This document shows positions 27,815-35,546 of a stretch of 64,000 nt of DNA, in pieces. The notes beneath the pieces are model-generated. The model searched no databases. It was not told the DNA's origin and worked only from the letters and a program-made list of their open reading frames with translations. Each line of letters begins with the position of its first letter. Position 1 is the stretch's first letter. The position numbers and the translations under genes were made by a program. Location of the stretch: NCBI GenBank assembly GCA_027920525.1, contig CP115858.1:1240001-1304000 (forward strand), read 5' to 3'. This stretch comes from Chryseobacterium daecheongense (GTDB lineage Bacteria; Bacteroidota; Bacteroidia; Flavobacteriales; Weeksellaceae).

Positions 27815-28747
27815 CTAATGTTCATGATCTTTTGGAGGTTGCGGGTATTTTCCCTTGGTTGCCTCTCCCACTGTATTAGCTGTAGTCATAGCAACAACAA
27901 GATCATTCAGCATTCCACTCGCTGCTGTAGGAGAATTAGGTAACAATACAAGATTACTTCTGCTGCTAGCCCCCACAGAATGGAGTGTATCATAATGCTG
28001 CGTCACTACAATCAGAGCAGATGCTTCATGGGAATTGATATCCACATTGTTCAGCATTCTTACAGATTCCTCAAGACCTTTTGCTATTTCTCTCCTTTGA
28101 TCAGCAATCCCCTGACCCTGTAATTTTTTTGATTCTGCTTCTGCTTTTGCAACAGCTACAATCCTGATTCTTTGTGCTTCGGACTCATATTCGGCAGCTG
28201 TTTTTTCTCTTTCAGCCGCGTTGATCCTGTTCATAGCATGTTTTACCTGTTCATCCGGATCAATATCCGTTACAAGAGCTTTGATAATATCATATCCGTA
28301 GCTTTGCATTGCTTCCTGGAGCTCTGCTTTTACAGCAATTGCAATATCATCTTTCTTTAAGAAAACATCATCCAGCTTTAACTTAGGAACCTCAGCGCGT
28401 ACCACATCAAAAACGTATGAGGTGATCTGGTCGTGGGGACTTTCCAAACGGTAAAATGCGTCGGCAACCTGTGTCCTGATCACCTGAAACTGAACGGAAA
28501 TTTTCATTTTCACGAAAACATTATCCAAAGTCTTGGTATCGATCATAACGTCCAGCTGCTGAATTCTAAGATTCATTCTTTTAGAAATCCTGTCTAAATA
28601 TGGTATTTTAAGCTGCAAACCCGCATGGCGCACAGAATGGAACTTCCCTAAACGTTCTACAATAGCTGCAGTTTCCTGTTTTACTGTAAAAAAAGAAGCA
28701 AAGAGGGTTACAAGCCCTATAAAAACAATAATGCCTAAATATGTCAT
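27815..28747 (-). CDS. SPFH/band-7 membrane protein (stomatin/QmcA-like)
   Basis: 310 residues. One N-terminal transmembrane helix (LGIIVFIGLVTLFASFF) then an SPFH domain (AAIVERLGKFHSVRHAGLQLKIPYLDRI) and a long coiled-coil region with the YESEAQRIRIVAVAKAEAESKKLQGQGIADQR repeats typical of stomatin and QmcA. The C-terminus ends in a low-complexity PPKDHEH tail. SPFH proteins form large membrane rings that organise proteases or lipid domains. No associated NfeD or protease gene is adjacent, so the partner is unknown. Confidence 0.9.
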   Translation of the reverse strand: MTYLGIIVFIGLVTLFASFFTVKQETAAIVERLGKFHSVRHAGLQLKIPYLDRISKRMNLRIQQLDVMIDTKTLDNVFVKMKISVQFQVIRTQVADAFYRLESPHDQITSYVFDVVRAEVPKLKLDDVFLKKDDIAIAVKAELQEAMQSYGYDIIKALVTDIDPDEQVKHAMNRINAAEREKTAAEYESEAQRIRIVAVAKAEAESKKLQGQGIADQRREIAKGLEESVRMLNNVDINSHEASALIVVTQHYDTLHSVGASSRSNLVLLPNSPTAASGMLNDLVVAMTTANTVGEATKGKYPQPPKDHEH

Positions 28748-28824
28748 AGTATAATAATTTTAATTGATAGGTCGTATAAGATACGGTTTTGTTATATTTT
28801 TTTTTAACAAAAAATCAATTATAA

Positions 28825-30183
28825 TTACATGGTCATGCCGATGTCGATTCCTTTGATCTTTCGGTAGAGATCAGTGGCATAATTATCGGTCATTCCCGAA
28901 ACAAAATCGATCACTCCCAATACCTTCTGGTATTCTGTTCCACTATCATATAAAAACTGGTTAGGAAGAAGTTTTAAAGCCATTTTATCATATGATTTTC
29001 TTTCTTCTTTTGATTTTAAAACGGAAGGAATGAAATGATCCAACAATTCGTACATAACATTATACCCTGCGTTTTCAATTTCTACAACAGCTTTATGGTT
29101 GTATATCTTTTCGATCGAGAAGCTTTCGATATCCTGCAATGTTTTGTTATTGGATTTATAAATATCCAGCAATGCTTTATCCAGGTTCCCACGGAGAATA
29201 TCTTCAAAGTTCTCTTTATAGGTTTCAATTGATTTATTGATCAGGGCATTAATAACTTTTGCCCGCAGATAAGAGATCCTTTCATTGTCATTCGAAATAG
29301 AAGCCAACTTCTGTTCTACTCTTCTGACATCCTGATTCTCAGATTTAATCAGTTCAAAGAATAGGTTTTCACAATCCGAGGTAGAGACAATCCCCAGACG
29401 ATGGGCATCCTCCATATCAATAATGTTATAGCAAATATCATCTGCAGCTTCCACAAGCCATACAAAAGGGTGTCTTTTAAAAATATGCGGCTCGTTGCTT
29501 TCGCAGATCAGGTTTGTTTTTTCTGCGATTTCCAAAAAAGTTTCCTTTTCATTCTGGAAAAAACCGAATTTTTTCCGATGGATGATTCCTTTTTGTCTTG
29601 CAATTGCCTCACAAGGGTACTTGGCAATACTTGCCAGGGTAGTTAGAGTAAGCTGAACTCCTCCTTCATCCTTGCCTTGCTGCTGATGAGCCAAAACCCT
29701 GATCGCATTGGCATTTCCCTCAAAATTCACCAGATCCGCCCATTCTTTTTCAGAAAATTTTGGTTTCAGATCTTTTTCATTTCTTTCAAAGTAGCTGGCA
29801 ATAGCATCTTCTCCGGAATGTCCGAATGCCGGATTTCCCACATCATGACATAAACATGCTGCTGCTATTACATTACCTAAATTGTGCAGATAAAAATTCT
29901 TAGACTCTTCTGAAAGATCATGACTGAAACTTTCAGAAATAAACTCTCCTATGATACTCCCCAAACTTCTTCCAACTGATGAAACTTCTAATGAGTGGGT
30001 GAGACGGTTATGAACAAAGACACTTCCCGGAAGTGGAAATACCTGTGTTTTATTTTGTAATCTCCTAAAGGCTGCCGAAAAGATAATTCTATCAAAATCC
30101 CTCTGAAAATCTGTTCTGGACGCTATAGTATGTGGATTATTTCCCGTACGTTGATTGGTGAAAATCTGATTTAAATTCATCAT
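28825..30183 (-). CDS. dgt: Deoxyguanosinetriphosphate triphosphohydrolase
   Basis: 452 residues. It hydrolyses dGTP to deoxyguanosine and triphosphate, helping control dNTP pools. The HD-domain metal site is intact: RLTHSLEVSSVGRS (His), CLCHDVGNPAFGHSGED (His-Asp) and the later ADDICYNIIDMEDAHRLG (Asp). Length and C-terminal region match the longer Dgt type. The first two codons are both ATG; either may be used. Next gene upstream (Nei-like glycosylase) is divergent. Both handle nucleotide quality but share no operon. Confidence 0.92.
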   Translation of the reverse strand: MMNLNQIFTNQRTGNNPHTIASRTDFQRDFDRIIFSAAFRRLQNKTQVFPLPGSVFVHNRLTHSLEVSSVGRSLGSIIGEFISESFSHDLSEESKNFYLHNLGNVIAAACLCHDVGNPAFGHSGEDAIASYFERNEKDLKPKFSEKEWADLVNFEGNANAIRVLAHQQQGKDEGGVQLTLTTLASIAKYPCEAIARQKGIIHRKKFGFFQNEKETFLEIAEKTNLICESNEPHIFKRHPFVWLVEAADDICYNIIDMEDAHRLGIVSTSDCENLFFELIKSENQDVRRVEQKLASISNDNERISYLRAKVINALINKSIETYKENFEDILRGNLDKALLDIYKSNNKTLQDIESFSIEKIYNHKAVVEIENAGYNVMYELLDHFIPSVLKSKEERKSYDKMALKLLPNQFLYDSGTEYQKVLGVIDFVSGMTDNYATDLYRKIKGIDIGMTM

Positions 30184-30250
30184 TTTTCAAAATTACTTCA
30201 AATTTTACTTTTACGGAATACTATTTGAATTTTTATAGAAAATTAAAGCT

Positions 30251-30985
30251 ATGCCAGAAGGTCCGTCTATACTCATTATGAAAGAGAATCTCCAGGGATT
30301 TACAGGAAAAAAAGTTACCAAAGCCTGGGGAAATGCTCAATTTGAAAAAGAGCCACTTGTAGGAAAAACTCTTCTTGAAATAAGAACTTTCGGAAAGCAA
30401 ACCTATCTTGTTTTTGATACAGTAAGTGTGCGTATTCATTTGTTGATGTTCGGTTCTTATGAAATTAACGAACAAACAAAGCCGGACAAAAGCTTACGTT
30501 TAGCGTTAGCCTTCAAAACGGGAAGCATGTATTTTTATACCTGTTCTGTAAAAATGGTGGATTCAGAATTCCTGTCCACCATAGATTGGGAAGCCGATGT
30601 TATGAGTGACCAATGGGATCCTAAAAAAGCAGAAAAGAAACTGAAAGCGAATCCACAAATGATGGTTTGTGATGCTTTGATGAATCAGGATATTTTTTCA
30701 GGAGTCGGGAATATTATCAAAAACGAAGTTCTTTTCAGAATCGGAGTTCAGCCTGAAAGCCTTATCGGAAACCTTCCTCCCAGAAAACGTAAAGAACTTA
30801 TTCATGAAGCCCGGAATTACAGTTTCGAATTTTTACAATGGAAAAAGGAATTCGTGCTGAAAAAGCAATGGCTGGTTCACACCAAAAGCACCTGTCCGAA
30901 GTGTGGACGTAAACTTATAAAAAAGCAAACTGGTCTAGGTAAGAGGCGTAGCTTCTATTGCGAAAAAGATCAAAAACTGTATTAA
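30251..30985 (+). CDS. Endonuclease VIII-like (Fpg/Nei) DNA glycosylase
   Basis: 244 residues. N-terminal MPEG (catalytic Pro2 and Glu3 after Met removal) as in Nei, with the helix-two-turn-helix segment DALMNQDIFSGVGNIIKNEVL and a C-terminal zinc finger. Enzymes of this family excise oxidised bases and cut the DNA backbone by beta/delta-elimination. An oddity is that the fourth zinc ligand position reads YCEKDQ, where family members have YCxxCQ. An Asp could bind zinc, or the finger is degenerate. The rest is intact, so activity is likely. Divergent from dgt, with 67 bp between. Confidence 0.85.
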   Translation: MPEGPSILIMKENLQGFTGKKVTKAWGNAQFEKEPLVGKTLLEIRTFGKQTYLVFDTVSVRIHLLMFGSYEINEQTKPDKSLRLALAFKTGSMYFYTCSVKMVDSEFLSTIDWEADVMSDQWDPKKAEKKLKANPQMMVCDALMNQDIFSGVGNIIKNEVLFRIGVQPESLIGNLPPRKRKELIHEARNYSFEFLQWKKEFVLKKQWLVHTKSTCPKCGRKLIKKQTGLGKRRSFYCEKDQKLY

Positions 30986-31231
30986 CCCCAAAACTTTAAT
31001 TTCGAAACTACAACAAAACCGACATTCTGTCTTCAAATAAAAGCCTTTTCCATTTGCGAAGTCCTAAAATAAATAATTAAAATTTTAGTGCATCTCATTT
31101 AACTTAGTTGGTAAATCATTATCCAACTCCCAACACAGCAAATTTTTTCACATTAAATATTGAATTGCCGCCAAAATAATGGTGGTCAGGTGAACTATTG
31201 TGCATTATCAAAACTTGTTAATTATTTAATT

Positions 31232-31942
31232 ATGTCCATTCCAAAACAGATTTTTCAAACATTCAAGTCTAAAAAATTACCTTTAATTACTCAATGGCAC
31301 ATTTGGCGAATGAAGAGAAAAAATCCGGAATACCAATATCATTTCTATGATGATAACGATATCCAAAAATTCATCACGGAGGAATTTCCTCCCCAGTATA
31401 TTGAAAATTACAATAAGCTAACCATTGGCGCGGCAAAAGCTGATTTTTTCAGATATGCTGTTTTATATAAAAAAGGAGGAATCTATCTTGATGTAGACAG
31501 TGCCATCACAAGACCTTTAAGGGATCTCATTAAAGATGATGATGATGCTGTAATAAGCAGAGAAAGACATGATGGCTTGTTTGTTCAATGGGCACTGATA
31601 TTCAATAAAAATCACCCTTTCCTAAAAAAGACTCTGGACCTTATGCTGGACAATATCGAAACCCACCGATATCCCCACAATATCCATGCTACTACTGGCC
31701 CAACGGTTTATAGCGAAGCAATCAGCCAGAGTTTGAAAGAAAATTCAAATATCTCCTATAGATTATTTCCTGGAATTGAGTTCAGAGGTTATCTACAATT
31801 CAAATATAAGCTGGGAAAATTCTTCCTGTATGAAAAAAAAGCAGAACACTGGAAGCTAAAACAAACAACCCAGGATATCATTAAACAAAATCAGGTAACA
31901 TTGCTTCTTGTCATCCATACTTTGATGGAATTTATCATTTAA
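31232..31942 (+). CDS. Glycosyltransferase, GT32-like (capsular/sugar transferase)
   Basis: About 236 residues from MSIPKQIFQTFKS; a TTG-initiated reading 24 codons longer has no coding logic. The N-terminal IPKQIFQTF...W, DDNDIQKFI, the AKADFFRYAVLYKKGGIYLDVDS block (DXD metal/nucleotide-sugar motif, YLDVDSA) and ATTGPTVYS are hallmarks of the Och1/GT32 family. It transfers a sugar from a nucleotide donor to a surface glycan. The C-terminus (TTQDIIKQNQVTLLL...) is unlike the usual ending and may be a late frameshift or variation. Not in a clear glycan cluster; the next gene is a hexapeptide-repeat acyltransferase 121 bp on. Confidence 0.8.
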   Translation: MSIPKQIFQTFKSKKLPLITQWHIWRMKRKNPEYQYHFYDDNDIQKFITEEFPPQYIENYNKLTIGAAKADFFRYAVLYKKGGIYLDVDSAITRPLRDLIKDDDDAVISRERHDGLFVQWALIFNKNHPFLKKTLDLMLDNIETHRYPHNIHATTGPTVYSEAISQSLKENSNISYRLFPGIEFRGYLQFKYKLGKFFLYEKKAEHWKLKQTTQDIIKQNQVTLLLVIHTLMEFII

Positions 31943-32063
31943 TTATTAACGGCATTCTATTTCACAAAAAATTAGTGATCATTTCATTGGAAATATTTTA
32001 AAATCACAAACATAAATTTTAATTTTGTGATCCGCCAATAACGGTTAAATACAAGAGTTTCCT

Positions 32064-32675
32064 ATGATTAATATCAACGATTTTATTGATGAGTTTTTTG
32101 ATTTCACCGCCAACACCCATCTTTTTCCCTGGGAAGTTATCAACCATCTGGATGATCTTCTGGCAGAAAAATTCAATCAACTGACTGATGAATATGAAAT
32201 TTCGGGTAATATTGCTATTCACAAAACGGCTACAATAGAGCAAAATGTTATTTTCAAAGACAGGATCATCATCGGAGAAAACTCTTTTGTTGGAGCCAAT
32301 GCATATCTCAGAGGTCCTGTTTTTGTAGGAAAAAATTCCAAAATCGGTCCCGGATGTGAAATCAAACAAAGCATCATATATAATGATACTGCCATTGCTC
32401 ATTTTAATTATATAGGAAACAGCATTATCGGAAACCGGATTAATTTTGAAGCAGGTTCCATCTGTGCAAATCATTATAATGAAAGAAAAGATAAAGAGAT
32501 TTCGGTTCTTTTTAATAATGAGATCATCAGAACCCAGACTTATAAGTTGGGCTCTCTCGTAGGTGATGATTCACGGATCGGAGCGAATGCCGTATTATCT
32601 CCTGGAACTATATTACCTAAAGAGAGTATTGTCAGAAGGCTGGAACTTATCGAACAGGTAAAGGCTGATCAGTAA
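32064..32675 (+). CDS. Left-handed beta-helix (hexapeptide) acyl- or nucleotidyltransferase-like protein
   Basis: 203 residues. The central part is a series of [LIV]GxxxxI hexapeptide repeats (VFVGKNSKIGPGCEI, FNYIGNSIIGN, LVGDDSRIGANAVLSPGTILP) forming a left-handed helix as in GlmU C-terminal and LpxA-like acyltransferases. The N-terminal 60 residues form an alpha-helical cap (WEVINHLDDLLAEKFNQL) typical of a small subgroup sometimes annotated as UDP-N-acetylglucosamine diphosphorylase-like. Acceptor substrate unknown. It follows the glycosyltransferase gene on the same strand, 121 bp apart, so both could contribute to surface glycan modification. Confidence 0.75.
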   Translation: MININDFIDEFFDFTANTHLFPWEVINHLDDLLAEKFNQLTDEYEISGNIAIHKTATIEQNVIFKDRIIIGENSFVGANAYLRGPVFVGKNSKIGPGCEIKQSIIYNDTAIAHFNYIGNSIIGNRINFEAGSICANHYNERKDKEISVLFNNEIIRTQTYKLGSLVGDDSRIGANAVLSPGTILPKESIVRRLELIEQVKADQ

Positions 32676-32820
32676 AAATTAATTCTTTTCTTCTTAGTCT
32701 TTCTTTCACTACCCAAATCATTGCAAATAAAAGAAACTTTATAATCTGCAAAAGCGAAATTACATAACCCTATGTAAATGGTTTATTGAAATACCTATGA
32801 CTTAACAGTAACCCATTCTG

Positions 32821-33156
32821 CTAGTGTGCCCCCATTTTAGAAAAAAGGTTAATCACAATTACTCCTATTACGATCAAGGCAATACCAATAATAGCAGGCA
32901 AATCAGGAACTTGCTTAAATGCTACCATTCCAATGATGGTAATGCATATAATTCCAACACCTGACCAGATCGCATACGTAATTCCTATCGGGACATGACG
33001 AAGTGTAAGACTTAGAAAATAAAAAGCCACCGAATATCCTGCAATAGTAACAATGGAGGGTATAAGCTTCGAAAACTCCTCGGATTTCTTTAAAAACGTT
33101 GTGGCAATAATTTCAAAAACAATGGCAAGGATAAGAAAGAGATAACTGCGTCCCAT
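32821..33156 (-). CDS. Small multidrug resistance (SMR) efflux protein
   Basis: 111 residues with four hydrophobic helices. The first carries the essential glutamate (LFLILAIVFEIIATTFLKKSE), and YAIWSGVGIICITIIG is the characteristic third helix of EmrE/QacE-type transporters. It exports lipophilic cations in exchange for protons as a dimer. Single gene, transcribed leftwards. Confidence 0.92.
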   Translation of the reverse strand: MGRSYLFLILAIVFEIIATTFLKKSEEFSKLIPSIVTIAGYSVAFYFLSLTLRHVPIGITYAIWSGVGIICITIIGMVAFKQVPDLPAIIGIALIVIGVIVINLFSKMGAH

Positions 33157-33530
33157 TAAAAAATCTTTTAGTCACAAAAATAGCAAAAGTGACAGTCTTA
33201 ATTCAGTTCAATTTTTGTCCATTATTAAATCTTCGTAATGATCTATTTTCTATACAGTTTGAAAAATAAATTTTATTAATATTTAATTTTTAATTTATCA
33301 CTTTAAAGTGGCTTATCTCTTTTTCGATTTTCCGATAATATGCACTGCATTCCTTTTATCAATCTTTAAATACAGAACGGAAATCTTTTATCAAATTAAT
33401 AATTTTTACGAATAACATAATAATAATACACATATTTTTTCAAAAATATATTAAATTAATGTAAACAAATAATCACAAAAACAACACCAAGCTAACACCT
33501 AAATACCTGATAAACATCACAATTATTCTA
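33157..33530. other. AT-rich spacer, nothing recognised
   Basis: 374 bp between the SMR gene and the promoter of the small peptide. Long A/T tracts; no open frame with coding character and no strong hairpin except short AT palindromes. Confidence 0.4.
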
Positions 33531-33561
33531 TTTGGCATGTCATTTGAAAGCTGTAATATTG
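33531..33561 (+). promoter_or_regulatory. Bacteroidota promoter for the 26-residue peptide
   Basis: TTTG at 33531-33534 and TAATATTG (one mismatch to TAnnTTTG) at 33554-33561, separated by 19 bases as expected. A start at about 33568 gives a 45-base A-rich leader before the ATG at 33613. Confidence 0.6.
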
Positions 33562-33612
33562 CAATTAGAAAATTAGCAAAGAAAGTATAATTAAAATTTA
33601 AAAAAAACAAAA

Positions 33613-33693
33613 ATGGTAACCTACGCTTTTATCGCAACATGTATAGTAGTATTCGCTTCTTATTTTACAACAGTTAGAAGAGAAAGAAATTAA
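33613..33693 (+). CDS. 26-residue single-span membrane peptide
   Basis: MVTYAFIATCIVVF followed by ASYFTTVRRERN. One hydrophobic segment of about 16 residues with a basic C-terminal tail (RRER), typical of a bacterial one-pass micropeptide with N-out or N-in orientation set by the positive tail. It has a good promoter at the right distance, an A-rich translation start (AAAAACAAAAATG), and ends just before a structured element at 33742. Too short for any automatic ORF call. The function is unknown; small peptides of this kind can tune membrane proteins or act as toxins. It may be co-transcribed with the MepB gene 128 bp downstream. Confidence 0.6.
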   Translation: MVTYAFIATCIVVFASYFTTVRRERN

Positions 33694-33741
33694 TAAAAGA
33701 GTTATACTGCATTCAGTTTTACACTATTTATTAATTGTATT

Positions 33742-33817
33742 GTTTATGTTTGCCATCTGATTCTGTCAGATCGCCGCTCTTTTACTCAGTAAGAGTAAAA
33801 GAGCCCCAAACATAAAC
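33742..33817 (+). ncRNA. Compact three-way-junction inverted-repeat element before the MepB gene
   Basis: An outer 11-bp stem (GTTTATGTTTG with CAAACATAAAC, perfect) encloses two hairpins: ATCTGA/TCAGAT with a 5-base loop, and GCTCTTTTACTC/GAGTAAAAGAGC (12 bp, perfect) with a 5-base AGTAA loop. Junction linkers are 2, 4 and 2 bases. The element ends 3 bases before the MepB ATG, so as RNA it would occlude the start. No T-run follows, so it is not an ordinary terminator. A caveat is that the outer left arm contains TATGTTTG, a possible -7 box, which would put most of the stem outside the transcript. Classed as RNA by inference. Confidence 0.55.
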
Positions 33818-33820
33818 CCA

Positions 33821-34327
33821 ATGATTCAAGAACTTACCTTTATAGAGAAATCAGTTTTCACTCAACTGAATCTAACAATTTCACATTTACACCCCGATTT
33901 AGAAAGCGAAGAATACCTAGGGTATAACTTCCGACTTAATCAATATCATATCAAATTCAGAAAGGCTAAGATAACTCCGATAAAAAGAGGCCAGTTTGTT
34001 ACGCTGTGGAAAAGAAATCAACAGACCCAACAAACCGGACCTTTTACCATTTCCGATCCTTTTGATTTTTACATGATTTACACAGAACTCCAAGACAAGG
34101 CCGGTTTTTTCTTTTTTCCAAAACAAATTCTTGCAAGACAACATATAATAACATCCTCCGCCAAAGAAGGAAAACGCGGATTCAGAATATATCCGAACTG
34201 GGACATCCCGGTCAACAAACAGGCTGCAAAAACAAAAAGCTGGCAGGAAAAATTTTTCATTGACTTCTCAGAAACTGACCATATGGAAAGAATCCGGGAA
34301 ATTTTATCTGTTTCACATCACGCTTAA
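33821..34327 (+). CDS. mepB: MepB family protein
   Basis: 168 residues. Diagnostic blocks of the MepB family: YNFRLNQYHIKFRKAKITPIKRGQFVTLWKRN, GPFTISDPFDFYMIY, FFFFPKQILARQHII and RIYPNWDIPVNKQAAKTKSWQEKFFIDF. In Staphylococcus MepB is co-regulated with the MepA multidrug pump, but its activity is unknown. It is monodomain and cytoplasmic. The start codon lies 3 bases after the three-way-junction element, implying translational or transcriptional control there. The next gene, an AAA+ ATPase, has its own promoter box. Confidence 0.88.
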   Translation: MIQELTFIEKSVFTQLNLTISHLHPDLESEEYLGYNFRLNQYHIKFRKAKITPIKRGQFVTLWKRNQQTQQTGPFTISDPFDFYMIYTELQDKAGFFFFPKQILARQHIITSSAKEGKRGFRIYPNWDIPVNKQAAKTKSWQEKFFIDFSETDHMERIREILSVSHHA

Positions 34328-34343
34328 TACACTTTGAAATATT

Positions 34344-34351
34344 TATCTTTG
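34344..34351 (+). promoter_or_regulatory. TATCTTTG promoter box for the AAA+ ATPase
   Basis: Exact TAnnTTTG match, 48 bases before the chosen ATG, in the short gap after the MepB stop. No clear -33 TTTG at standard spacing. Confidence 0.45.
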
Positions 34352-34398
34352 CACTTCAGTATATTTTGGTAAAACCCATCTTTAAATTATTCAAAGGC

Positions 34399-35121
34399 AT
34401 GAATCTGTACAACCTTATTATTCAAGACAAAGAAGAAGTTACCCTTAATGATGTATTTCTTGAAACCTCCAATAGGGAACAGTTTGTACAGCTGATTAAA
34501 GAACATACATACATCAAAGAACTCCAGGAATATGGACTTCCTGTTAATAATAAAATTTTACTGCAGGGAAGTTCAGGGTGCGGAAAGACAATGACAGCAA
34601 AAGCTATTGCTAATGCATTGGGTAAAAATATCATTGTGCTCAATCTCAGTAACATTGTATCCTCCAGGATAGGAGAAACTTCGCAGAACATAAAAATGAT
34701 CTTTGATAAAGCAGGTCGCGAAAGGTCGGTTCTTTTTCTGGATGAACTTGATCAGATCGGAAAAGCCAGAGGTAGTGATGATAAGGATGTAGGGGAAATG
34801 AGAAGACTTGTTAATACCCTACTCCAGCTTATTGATTATTACCCGGAAAATTCTTTATTGCTTTGTGCAACCAACCATCCGGAAATTATTGACACCGCAT
34901 TATTGCGACGTTTCCAATTGAAAATCAATTACGAAATGCCTTCCAAAGAATTTTTAGATCAATTTTATGACAGCCTCTTAGCACGGTTTCCAGAGGATAT
35001 TAAGGATATTAAGCGCCAATACAACATTTCCTTTGCCGAAGCTAAAGATTATGCATTTACTATTGTTAAAGGAAACCTTATTAAAAAGCTGGAAGCACAG
35101 AGAGAATCCGCCAAAATATAA
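34399..35121 (+). CDS. Stand-alone AAA+ ATPase
   Basis: About 240 residues from MNLYNLIIQDKEE (an 11-codon TTG-initiated extension is unlikely). Complete AAA core: Walker A GSSGCGKTMTAKAIANALG near residue 57, Walker B VLFLDELDQIG, sensor 1 LLLCATNHPEIIDTALLRRF and the arginine-finger region. The Walker B is canonical DE. It resembles the FtsH/p97-type central domain without protease or substrate domains. Its partner or client is unknown; stand-alone AAA proteins sometimes serve in defence or chaperone modules. It lies 72 bp after the MepB gene with its own promoter box; whether they work together is inference. Confidence 0.85.
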   Translation: MNLYNLIIQDKEEVTLNDVFLETSNREQFVQLIKEHTYIKELQEYGLPVNNKILLQGSSGCGKTMTAKAIANALGKNIIVLNLSNIVSSRIGETSQNIKMIFDKAGRERSVLFLDELDQIGKARGSDDKDVGEMRRLVNTLLQLIDYYPENSLLLCATNHPEIIDTALLRRFQLKINYEMPSKEFLDQFYDSLLARFPEDIKDIKRQYNISFAEAKDYAFTIVKGNLIKKLEAQRESAKI

Positions 35122-35292
35122 AGACTCATCATATCAATTTTTTATCGCCTCTATTTTTTTGATATCTGTAAAACCACTGTACAGCTATAGTTTTGAATTA
35201 TATATTATTCAAAACATATAACTCTATAATAATTCACATACATTCGGCATATTTATTGATGATAATCCACTAATAACCAAACATATATACAC

Positions 35293-35481
35293 ATGATAAA
35301 AAAACTACCCTCTATTTGCTTATTAATAGCAGCATTATTCCTATTTTCCTGTGAAAAAGGTAATAATAGTTACCACGGTAATGAAAGCCAAAATGCAATT
35401 GAAATAACCTCAATTATCACATTTAGCATTATGGCGATAGCGCTTCTGATAGCGTATACATCAACAAGAAGGAAACATTAG
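35293..35481 (+). CDS. Small lipoprotein with C-terminal membrane helix
   Basis: 62 residues. Signal peptide with lipobox (LFLFSC, Cys at about residue 20), a short hydrophilic mid-part (EKGNNSYHGNESQNA), then a hydrophobic stretch (ITFSIMAIALLIAYTS) and a basic tail (TRRKH). It would be doubly anchored in the membrane. The function is unknown, and it is too small for a domain. Separate gene with its own terminator. Confidence 0.6.
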   Translation: MIKKLPSICLLIAALFLFSCEKGNNSYHGNESQNAIEITSIITFSIMAIALLIAYTSTRRKH

Positions 35482-35493
35482 AAAATGTAAACA

Positions 35494-35522
35494 AAAACCC
35501 ACTCAAAAGATGAGTGGGTTTT
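35494..35522. terminator. Bidirectional terminator
   Basis: AAAACCCACTCA/TGAGTGGGTTTT stem with a 5-base loop between the small lipoprotein gene and the convergent gcvP gene. Confidence 0.8.
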
Positions 35523-35546
35523 ATATTTATTGGTTAGAACTTTCTA

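Noticed and set aside
31160..31231. TTG-initiated extension of the glycosyltransferase
   Set aside because: The extension has no hydrophobic or family character and lacks a start context; the ATG at 31232 fits the family start IPKQIFQTF.
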